Below, piece by piece: positions 56,113-64,000 of a DNA stretch of 64,000 nucleotides (position 1 is its first letter; every line of letters begins with the position of its first letter). Source of the stretch: Panax quinquefolius (taxonomy: Eukaryota > Streptophyta > Magnoliopsida > Apiales > Araliaceae); contig CM035171.1 of assembly GCA_020205615.1 (NCBI GenBank), positions 30,592,281-30,656,280 on the forward strand. The letters run 5' to 3'. Below the pieces are notes generated by a model that was given only the letters and a program-made list of their open reading frames with translations, was not told where the DNA came from and ran no database searches. The translations under genes and the position numbers were made by a program.

Positions 56113-56714
56113 AGAGTCGCCATAAAGGAAACCCAACCTAAATGATTGGAGATCCCAAGAAATAGGTTCAAAGGGATAACCTAATTATGTGTGATCTAGT
56201 AAGTATTGAGAAGATAAATACTTGTTCCCATTTCTATGATGATACAGTGCATAAATTGCCGAGTGAAACAGGATAAACTTTGTTTTTAATAATTTCTATA
56301 GCTTGAATATAAAAAAAGGTCAAGTCGGGTATTAGCAGCACACCCTTTATAGAAATTACCTATGTGAGTGAGAAGGGGGCCACTTCTATGAGAATGACGA
56401 AGGCTAAATTCTCTAGCACACTCGTGAAACCAGGATGTATCCAAGGCCAAAATGGACACAATATTGAGAACCAAAAAAATAAATTAAAAAATATTGTGTG
56501 AATTCTATTTTCTCGGTTTACACTAAAAGGTTGAACAGTTCAAGACATCACACTCACTGATTGACCAGTAAATCTGATAGTCTTTCATTAGGAAAGGTTC
56601 AAGGCCACAAGTTACCTTCACCAATTCAGTATTTTTGGTTCACTAATACTCTCTTTAAGTCCGTCTGCATATTCATTTGCATTATTTTACCCAAATTTCA
56701 TTCATGTGGGGGAT
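56113..56714 (+). other. 3' untranslated region and PPT of E3
   Basis: Non-coding. It ends TTCATTCATGTGGGGGATTG (PPT about 56700-56714) next to the 3' LTR start TGTTGGATAT. The region from 56113 has no long frame; AAGAGTCGCCATAAAGGAAA and CCAGTAAATCTGATAGTCTT are typical of copia tails but not assignable to a function. Confidence 0.7.
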
Positions 56715-56812
56715 TGTTGGATATATATATATATACATAAATGAATGCAAAATTTATCTAAAATAAAACACTAGATGTGACCTTTGGTTCATATCTTTTC
56801 AAATTGAAAATG

Positions 56813-56938
56813 TATCTTTTCAAACGGATGTAACCTTTCAAAGGGATGTAACCTTTCAAAGGGATGTATCTTTTCAAAGGGATGTAACCTTTCAAAATGA
56901 TGTAACCTTTCAAATAGATGTATATCTTCAAAGGGATA
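56813..56938 (+). repeat. 18-bp tandem repeat, seven units, E3 3' LTR
   Basis: Seven gapless 18-bp units from 56813, same consensus as in the 5' LTR (TAACCTTTCAAAGGGATG). They end just before GGAAACCTATAAATAGGTTCC. Confidence 0.93.
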
Positions 56939-57259
56939 TTTGGAAACCTATAAATAGGTTCCAAATCTACCCAAAACAATCACTTCAACTTAAACTTCAA
57001 TCCTTCTCAAGTTCTTAAAATTAATTTCATTCTTCATTTATTAAAAGTCATAGAGAGTATTCAAATTTTTGTTGGTTCGTGGAACTCTTCCATTGAAGTG
57101 CTTCTTGTGAGAGTTGAAGATCATTTTATCCTGGGAAGTAGACGTCTATTATTCCATCTGTAAGCACCGATAGCGGGGACGAAATCTGCTTTAAGGAGAG
57201 ACTGTCCAACAATTGACTTGGTTTTAAAAAGTTTGTCAATTACATCTAGTAAGTTATTA

Positions 57260-57678
57260 CTCCCTCCGTCACATAGTTATAGGCTGATTTCTTTTGGCAC
57301 ATAGTTTAAGAAAATCAGTTTAAGTGGCAATTTTTAACATAATTTTCCACATATACCCCTTAATATGAAATTAATGAATAAGTTAATTACTCCATACTTA
57401 TCACACTGGAACTCTCAACTTCATTGATTGACGTGTACGGACTATTAAAGTCCATAACCATAGAACTTTAACCAAAGAGAATACAACAACATTAAATGTG
57501 GTGATACAAATAATGACATTGAATGTTGTTTCTTCAAAAAAAGAGTAATGATTGAATATTTATTATAAGGGCATAAAAGTAAAACAATGAACCAACTAAA
57601 TTTTATATATAGTTAGTAGCCTATATATTGGGACATCTCAAAATAGAAAATCAGCCTATAACTATGGGACGGAGGGAG
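57260..57678. mobile_element. Stowaway-type MITE, 419 bp, in E3 3' LTR
   Basis: Terminal inverted repeats begin CTCCCTCCGTCACATAGTTA on the left; the complement on the right begins CTCCCTCCGTCCCATAGTTA. They match for about 30 bp. The target duplication TA lies at 57258-57259 and 57679-57680. CTCCCTCCGT with TA is the Stowaway (Tc1/mariner) signature. The 5' LTR has the uninterrupted site, so the MITE arrived after E3. Confidence 0.93.
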
Positions 57679-57750
57679 TATTATAAAATTATTTATCTCC
57701 TAATTCTGTTTATATAATTAGTATATAATTATTTTTGGAATAACATGATA

Positions 57751-58267
57751 AATCCATAGTTTTAAGTAATACTTTTAGAATCGGAATTAATTTTTTGTAA
57801 CTGATTTTTTGAACATATTACAGAGTTCATTTTTTTTTGTTTTAAGCACCCAATGAAACTCTCTTTGATAATCCTTACTCTATGAAAAAATTTCAACATT
57901 TACAAAGCAACTTTCATAGAGTTTTCACTTGTGAATTGTTATCACAGTGAATATCATAGAAGTATATTATTAATATAGCCTTTTCCAAATTTTAGCAGTA
58001 AGGGGTACTAAATAACAAACTTCGTCACAGATTTATCTACATATAAATTATTTCTCTTTTTCATAGGTCGTTTCTAAAGTAAGAAAGAATTTTAAAATGT
58101 TGGGGGTCAAAAAAAAACTTCCCATTTTATTTTTATTTATCGACCAAAAGTACTTAGAGGGCATCTAGTTAAATAGATAGAATGACAGTAAAAATTGGAC
58201 GGTGGGAATTGTTGGTCCTTTTTTTTTCTCCTCTCTCCGTCACCAAAACAACTCCCACCCCCAAAAT

Positions 58268-58299
<32 letters not shown>

Positions 58300-59527
58300 T
58301 CACAGTTTTGGCCCTTGAGCAAAATTAACCGAGTTCAAATTAAGTAGTCTAGTAATCAGGTCACCCCCAAATGCAATGAGTGATCAGCACATACAAAAAG
58401 AAACTTGTATTTTCAAGTTAAATATTCTGTTAATAATCCACTTGACTTCTTCTTTGTTAGATTTAACCTTTTACTACTTCCAGAATAAGACATTGACTAG
58501 ACAGCACAAACCTTTTGTGAGCACAAAGTGTCAAATCATTTGAAATGTCTGCGCAAAGATATTCCCCCCATAGCACATCATAACTGATTTACAATTATTT
58601 ATTATTTATTTTATAATATATATTCTATTACAATTTGAGTCTACAGATACATTACATCCTTCAGATCTAGTCGGGACAATATGGAGAAGGGGTGGGATGG
58701 AACTTTGAAAAAACTGAACATATTCATATAACGTCTAAATTACTTTTGAAAATTTCTGACTTTTGTTATTGGATAAATTTAAATATGTGAAATTGCATAA
58801 TAAAAAAAAACTTCTAAATCATTAAATGAAATTACATAAATTTTGTAGATTTTCCGGTACATGCGCTGTAATATATAATGGTACTACTAAATCATTAGTA
58901 TTGAAATCAAATAATCAATTATATTTTCTACATTTTCAATCAAAAAATTTAAAATTGTTCAAGAAATTTGTGCTAGTGGGGTTAACCCTATACCCTGCGA
59001 ACTTATTCGTGGACCCACGGAAGAATTTGAGTGTCTTCGTGTCTGCATCTTTTTTTAACAAACAAATATAAATTTTATTAAAATTAAAAGTCATTCAAAT
59101 AGACAAATTCAAAAGATATGAACATGACCACAACCGAATTAAATAATTCTATATATTTCAAATAGAAAAGCTATACACTGAGCCGTAATGTGTAGCTTAT
59201 TGAATAAATCCACTAAATTTCACAAGTGAATCAAATTCTTGAATGAGTCCTCTTGGTTTCTGATACCATGAATGGGAACATGTTCTTCTTCCTCGTTTAA
59301 TTTGTGTTTTTTTTTCTTACCTACAGTTGCATAGTTACATTCAGTGTTGCAAATTTCACCTTTTGACCCTGACTTCCCTAATCATTCTAAAGCATCGATC
59401 ACTAGTTGACTAGTGTATCTATTTTTTTATTTTATTTTTGTTAATTTAAGACGGAATTTAACAACTCGCACATTACTTTATCACGCTAAATATGTTTCTT
59501 AATATGGAATAATGAGTACTTCTGCAT
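57751..59527. other. Non-coding stretch right of E3
   Basis: The first few hundred bases (to about 58050) probably continue the E2 3' LTR after the E3 target duplication. The rest is AT-rich with no recognisable gene. It contains an (AAT)n tract at 58268-58299 and a pyrimidine-rich CCTTTTTTTTTCTCCTCTC stretch near 58217. The open frame at 58826-59071 (81 codons, lysine- and phenylalanine-rich) has no recognisable domain and is probably chance. GGTTTCTGATACCAT at 59250-59264 resembles an inverted tRNA-Met primer site, perhaps an old copia scrap. Confidence 0.55.
58268..58299. repeat. (AAT)n microsatellite
   Basis: About ten uninterrupted AAT units lie in non-coding DNA just after a C-rich CTCCCACCCCCAAAA stretch. 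Confidence 0.92.
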
Positions 59528-59661
59528 GGACAGGTCCAATGGACCGGAATATTGGACAGGTCAGTTTTTTTTTTTTTTTTTGCTTTTCTTGTGACTCTAA
59601 AAAAATGTATAATATTTATTTCAATTGAATTTTTTACAAAATACTGTATTTTTAGGTGTAA

Positions 59662-61880
59662 CTAGATATAAACCCCCGCGTTGCGGAGGGATTATTCAAA
59701 TTTTTAATAATAAATGTGTACGTACAATTAATAAATTAAAATATAATAAGAAAATAGTATATTATTGTGCAATCATCAAATTTTACACAGGAAAACAAAT
59801 GAATATACATTATAGGGGGTAGTGGTGAGAGTTTACTGGTTTGTGCATTACACTCTAAGTATATGACTATTGTTTTTAAGCTAGTGACAAATTAAGTGAC
59901 CTCAACTTGTAGACAAATTATTTTTTATACTCTTGCCTCAACTTAACTTTTTACAATCCATAACAAAAAGAGAAGAAAATGGTATAAATATATAAATAAC
60001 TCAATGACCGAGATGAACTTAAAAGATTATCAAAAGAGATCAAACAAAATATATCATTGATGCAGAGAGAAGAAGAAAAAAATCTGATATAATGATTCAT
60101 GAATTTCAAATCCTGGTGCTAGTAGGTATCAACATTCTATAATCAATTAATAAAAAGAAAAGTATATATTTTTGTTCTGTGAAGTAAACAATCATGCTTA
60201 CTACAAAAGTTTTACTACAAAATGTGTGAGGGAAGCTTGAATCAAGCTAAATAAATATTGACAAAATTTACATGAACAGTGATATAATATGTAGCGTAAA
60301 TTGCTAGTATAGCAGCAGTTATGCACCATTACTGACTAATCTCTTATCACCTCATCATTTACATGCATACTTACATGTTTGTGTCTATTTATAATATTAA
60401 CAAAACTAAAATACAAACTTAAAATGAAGATACTAAATAATCAAATTAAGAAATAAACCCAGTTCCCTACTGTTGATATAAGAAACGTGAATAGCTCTAA
60501 TCTAAACACAAACTTTTCAATCGAAAATCCACCGAAATTTTCAATTAAACACGATTGACAACACAAATATCAGATCAATCAAATCAATTGCAAACATTAT
60601 TTCGCATATCAGCAACTAAATGCAAATGCAATAATCTCAAATTTTAGCACATAATATCTAAAAATTTAGAAAATAGGCAAACCAATGAAATAATTTCACC
60701 CGCTTCTGGGTTATGTTTCACACTCCTGCATATAGGAGTAATCTGTAAGTAATAATGTGTATATAATAGAAGAAAGACAGATAGACAAAACGAAAAAGAA
60801 GAGGAAAATTGATCGTGAAGAAGAAGAAGTCATGGTTGCTATTCACTTATGAGAATAAATAATTAGCCTGATTAATATACGTATATATATGTATGTATAT
60901 GCATGAAGGATTAGGTCAGGTGATCATTAACATTATTTCAAACTCTAATTCAATTAGAAAATTTTATCCATATAAAATTTTGCTCATTGGTTGTTGAAGA
61001 GATTAAATTCTACTTGATTTGTTATTATTTATCCATAATTTAAAAAAAAATATGATATAATTAAGATAATTGGTTTGTTATTATTTTTCCATAATTTAAA
61101 AAAGGATAGAATATAATTAAGATAATTGGTTTGTTATTATTTATATTATTATCACAATCCTTAAAATGTAGTTTCTAATGAGAGCAAAAACTTTCTAAAA
61201 AGGTTTCAGTCATTCACGCCACTTATGCCTTAATATGGGGAAGTTAATTCCGATTTGATTTCTCAACTTACTCAATTAAAGTATTATTCATTACGATTTG
61301 ATTTTTGAATTTAAATAATGATATATTAAATTTTAAAATAGTATAATTTATAAAATTTTAAATTAGAATAAATTTTATATTTAATAGTTTTTAATATATA
61401 TTTACTATACAATTCTCATTAATTTAAAATTTAATATGTTAGTCGTTTGACCTCAAAAATTAAATTATATTTTTAATTTATAACTCATTTAGAACATGTA
61501 CTAAATATTGATGTACGTCATAGAAATAAAAATATTCATTTTATCCAAACAAAAATATATTGGATAAAATTTTGATAATTGTTCTAATGACATTTAACAT
61601 TTTAAATAAATAATTTTATTTTAACAAAATTGATGACCTAATATTAATACAATCAAAAATTTAAGGGCGCTATATATATATATTTCAAACATAGAACTCT
61701 ATAGGTACTAAAAAAAGAAGTCAAAGTAAAAGAGGAGTCCTAAGAATTAAGTTAGATGGGCATTTGTGTAAATGGTAATTAAGAGCATTAATTAAGATGG
61801 ACATGTGTTGATTGTTTAGAATGACATGTGTCAACTTATTATAATGTCGTATCTTGTGTTTTAGTATATATAATAATAGA
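59662..61880 (-). mobile_element. Non-autonomous Helitron, 2219 bp
   Basis: On the minus strand it starts TCTATTATTATATATACTA (61880) and ends with hairpin CCTCCGCAACGCGGGGG (59689-59673; 7-bp stem with one T-G pair, 3-base loop), then TTTATAT and CTAG at 59665-59662. The host bases are A before TC and T after CTAG, the usual A^T target, with no target duplication. No Rep/helicase sequence is present, and I see no recognisable captured gene. Removing it restores GTGTAA-TTTGGATA, which pairs exactly with the opposite MITE arm. Confidence 0.87.
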
Positions 61881-61926
61881 TTTGGATACATATACAATAC
61901 AGTGTCAAACATATTGTTTAACATTG

Positions 61927-61928
<2 letters not shown>

Positions 61929-61962
<34 letters not shown>
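61929..61962. repeat. (AT)n microsatellite in the MITE right arm
   Basis: About sixteen AT units. The opposite arm has ATACATATAC at the corresponding position, so the tract expanded in one arm only and lengthened that side of the hairpin. Confidence 0.88.
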
Positions 61963-61964
<2 letters not shown>

Positions 61965-62228
61965 AAATTACACTTAAAAACACTGTATTCTGTAAAAATT
62001 TCAATTGAAATAAATATTATACATTTTTTGAGAGTCACAAGAAAAAAAAAATGTCCAATATTCCGGTCCAGGACCTGTCCGCCAAGATATATTGATGGAA
62101 TAATTCATCGATCCCCAATGCGCGTAAGTGTCATTTTACTAATAATATTTTTTTCTCTTAAGAATATATGTTATTGTATATATTCCATAAGCATACTTAG
62201 ATATAATTATGTTAAATGTTTTTTTATA

Positions 62229-62437
62229 CTGTCTCTGTTTCACAAAAATAGCCTCATTTATAATTTTATAATATTTAATATTATATTTTTATTTCATAAA
62301 ATATTGATTATAAATTTGAAAATTTGTGTCATTTTATAGTATTATCAATGAAAGAGACTCTTTCTACAAAAAAAAAAAGTAAAAACTAAATCAAAGTTTT
62401 TTTTGACAAATATAACTATTTTGTAAAATAGAGGAAG
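62229..62437. mobile_element. Degenerate Stowaway-like MITE
   Basis: Left end TA-CTGTCTCTGTTTCACAAA; the right end complement reads CTTCCTCTATTTTACAAAAT, an eroded Stowaway TIR with AT-rich interior. TA lies at 62227-62228 and 62438-62439. The right TA is also the left TA of the next MITE. Confidence 0.65.
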
Positions 62438-62439
62438 TA

Positions 62440-62693
62440 CTCCCTCCGTCCAGCTTTTTTATCCTAATTGATTTTTTGTGGTCAAATTGACCAAATTTAG
62501 AATCAAAATTTATTCTTAAGTTTATTATATATAGGTACAAAATTATTATCATATGAAAGTACATCGAATATACTATCAAATTCAACTTATAATTTGATTT
62601 CAAAATGTGTAATACATTTTTAATTATTAATTTTAAAATTGGTTAATTTCACCCTAAAAATTGATTAGGACAAATAAAGTCGGACATATGGAG
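62440..62693. mobile_element. Stowaway MITE, 254 bp
   Basis: Left end CTCCCTCCGTCCAGC and right end complement CTCCATATGTCCGAC, followed by matching TATCCTAATTGATTTTT against TGTCCTAATCAATTTTT. Target duplication TA at 62438-62439 and 62694-62695. Confidence 0.88.
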
Positions 62694-62695
62694 TA

Positions 62696-63172
62696 TAACC
62701 AAAATTAATGAATTTTGTCAATTATGGCAAGAGGATCACAGTGTTTCAAAGAACTCTCGGTGTGCACAAATATCAATATTTATGTATATAATTAATATAA
62801 TAAAATAGTCTCTCAACCCTAAAATTTAAGAATGTTCTTTAAATCCTAAAATTTTAAAAATAAAAATCTAAAACTTAAGAAAAGAAATTAGTTTTCATCT
62901 TTAATTTGACTTCAAAATCTTTTTATTTGCATTCTTACTGTTATAATTATCTACCTGTCACTATCTCTTTTCTTATACATCATTAAATTTAATTTCTGCA
63001 TATTTTATATTCATCATAACAATAATGTTTAATTATATAATAGTTTTTATCAATAAATTATATAAGTATAACTATTTGAGTTTAACCAATAATTTATTAT
63101 TACATAATTAGATGAATATATAAATAAATAAATAAATCATTAATTTAAAGGTGAATACTATCATTCATATTA
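62696..63172. other. AT-rich non-coding stretch
   Basis: No gene or structural element recognised. It contains CCTAAAATTTTAAAAATAA and an (AAAT)n run near 63118-63136. Confidence 0.6.
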
Positions 63173-64000
63173 TGTTAGAGTCTGCAAATTTGATTTGATG
63201 ATAAATATGATTAATATACATTTGTATTAATAAGTTTTGTAAAGTCCTTGATGATGTTATATTGTACAAGGACTTAGAATAGAAATATCAAATCTGTTAG
63301 GTTGATCTTATTGAGTTAATCCAACATATAGTTAATATGTGGTTTGATTATTAATGTATATATGTACCGGTAAGTTTTGAAAAGTCTTTAATGATGATAT
63401 GATCATGTACAAGGGTTTAAAGTAGAAAGATCAATTTTGTTAGATTGATCTTATTGAGTTTATCTGATGTATAGTTAATAGGTCTAAATTGATCGTAGAG
63501 TTGTTATGCATGTTCGTAGAGTGAACTTATCCTTCGTAGTGCATCAGATGTTCGATTATAGAGCTCTCACATTGGTCGTAAAAATATGTTAAAGATCGTA
63601 TAGTAAAGATTGAACGTGGAGTATACCCTGAAGATGATTAGTAAGGTCCAAGTCATAAAGTGACTTAAGGATCGTTCAGTAAAGATTAGGTCGCAAAGTA
63701 AACGAGACTGTTCGTAAAATAAAATTTGGGTAATCATAAAGCTACAAAGAGACAACGAAATCTATGGTTAGTTCGAAGAGTAAAGAGAAGCTTGCAGAGT
63801 CTGCTCAAGAATCGTAGAGAGTGTTCTTCATCAAAAGCTATTTGTAGAGCAGATCATTGTGCAAATCTTAGAGCAGATGTTCGTAGAACAAGTTCATAGA
63901 GCTCAAGCCATAAAGCAGAATGTAGAGATCAACTCTACGTTTCTCATCACTCTACTATTGACAAAATTTATAGAACATGCAAGTCAAGTCTGACAAGAAG
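63173..64000 (+). mobile_element. Copia LTR, 5' part, running off the window
   Basis: Starts TGTTAGAGTCTGCAAATTTG and shares with the E1 LTR the TTTGATTTGATG, GTACAAGGACTTAG and TTAGGTTGATCT blocks. Inside is a duplicated unit of roughly 160 bp (from about 63225 and again from about 63370, each with TAAGTTTTG, AAGTC, GTACAAGG and TTGATCTTATTGAGTT). From about 63490 comes a run of TCGTAGAG-type motifs. The LTR end and internal region lie right of 64000. Confidence 0.72.
63490..63950 (+). repeat. Interspersed CGTAGAG motif run in a copia LTR
   Basis: The motif (A/T)CGTAGAG or its near variants (CGTAAAG, TCATAGAG, TTGTAGAG) occurs more than ten times at irregular spacing of 15-40 bp, sometimes with the complement CTCTAC nearby (GTAGAG at 63922-63927 with CTCTAC at 63933-63938). 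It resembles the hairpin units of LTR F in layout but not in sequence. Confidence 0.6.

Larger units (their letters stand above)
50772..57745 (+). mobile_element. Ty1/copia retrotransposon E3, complete in layout, 6974 bp
   Basis: LTRs at 50772-51349 and 56715-57745 (the latter enlarged by a Stowaway MITE) flank gag, protease, integrase, RT and RNase H in copia order. A 5-bp target duplication TGATA lies at 50767-50771 and 57746-57750. A PPT is present before the 3' LTR; a standard initiator-Met PBS is not recognisable after the 5' LTR. Stops and frameshifts break pol in at least six places. A hairpin MITE sits in the leader at 51574-51790. Confidence 0.9.
56715..57745 (+). mobile_element. 3' LTR of copia E3
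   Basis: Starts TGTTGGATATATAT and ends GGAATAACA. It contains seven 18-bp repeats (56813-56938), the TATA palindrome and a Stowaway MITE at 57260-57678. Without the MITE and its TA it is about 610 bp, against 578 bp for the 5' LTR; two extra repeat units explain 36 bp. Confidence 0.87.
59528..62080. mobile_element. Long-hairpin MITE split by a Helitron
   Basis: The left arm 59528-59661 and right arm (about 61960-62080) are inverted repeats. Both start GGACAGGTCC from outside, then GGACCGGAATATTGGACA, CTTGTGACTCT, AATGTATAATATTTATTTC, a TTACA-rich part and GTGTAA. Without the Helitron the element is about 334 bp and would fold almost completely on itself. I found no convincing target duplication (flanks ...TTCTGCAT and GCCAAGAT...), so the superfamily is uncertain. 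Confidence 0.82.

Noticed and set aside
58826..59071. 81-codon open frame as a possible small host gene
   Set aside because: No recognisable domain, AT-driven Lys/Phe/Leu composition, no supporting promoter or splice context; open frames of this length are expected here.
59250..59264. GGTTTCTGATACCAT as the primer site of a further copia element
   Set aside because: No LTR end or gag frame is visible beside it; too short to support an element.
61854..62339. 161-codon plus frame
   Set aside because: It runs over the Helitron end, an (AT)n tract and a MITE arm; its repeated Tyr-Ile comes from the AT repeat.

Overview
This is about 64 kb of AT-rich nuclear DNA from a flowering plant, probably a eudicot. 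I cannot name the species. The evidence for a plant is Athila-type Ty3/gypsy elements (PBS TGGCGCCGTTG, DLGAS protease, plant-specific third ORF), Ty1/copia elements, a CACTA terminus, Stowaway MITEs and a Helitron with the plant-type hairpin plus CTAG end. I see no host protein-coding gene, tRNA or rRNA. Almost everything is a nest of transposable elements, as in pericentromeric or other gene-poor heterochromatin. Labels used below: E1, E2, E3 and F (copia), A, B, C and D (Athila-type gypsy), LARD (giant-LTR non-autonomous element).

Layout. 1-225 is a CACTA terminus. 226-405 is the end of an LTR. 406-8297 is copia E1 on the minus strand (INT, PR, gag, PBS, 5' LTR), interrupted by a 3.7 kb solo LTR at 2479-6174 (TSD TACAA). 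8298-24902 is Athila B on the minus strand; its integrase is split by an 8.6 kb LARD at 12351-20927 (TSD CTTTG) that has two LTRs of about 4.1 kb around only 337 bp. 24903-40798 is plus-strand Athila material: the 3' part of copy C, then copy A (LTR, PBS, gag, pol, ORF3, LTR), with a solo LTR at 34585-37363 (TSD GCGGG) inside ORF3. 40799-42177 is the truncated 5' LTR of B. 42178-43560 plus 49588-49722 is a copia LTR (F), split by the non-autonomous Athila-like element D (43561-49587). 49723-50766 is the RT/RNase H end of copia E2. 50772-57745 is copia E3 (TSD TGATA), which carries a Stowaway MITE in its 3' LTR. 57751-63172 is mostly non-coding: a long-hairpin MITE split by a 2.2 kb Helitron (59662-61880), then two abutting Stowaway elements. 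63173-64000 is the start of another copia LTR.

Order of events (inferred): E2 was entered by F and E3. F was entered by B and D. B was entered by E1, by the LARD and by the C/A cluster. E1 and A were then each hit by a solo LTR. No element is intact in coding terms. Where A and B can be compared, nearly all premature stops are C-to-T or G-to-A changes.

The points most worth following up are: the LARD; arrays of short hairpins inside LTRs, one with a covarying base pair; tandem repeats just upstream of the TATA box in three unrelated LTRs; a conserved TATA box upstream of ORF3; hypervariable GC palindromes; and a Helitron inserted into the arm of a MITE hairpin with a readable empty site.
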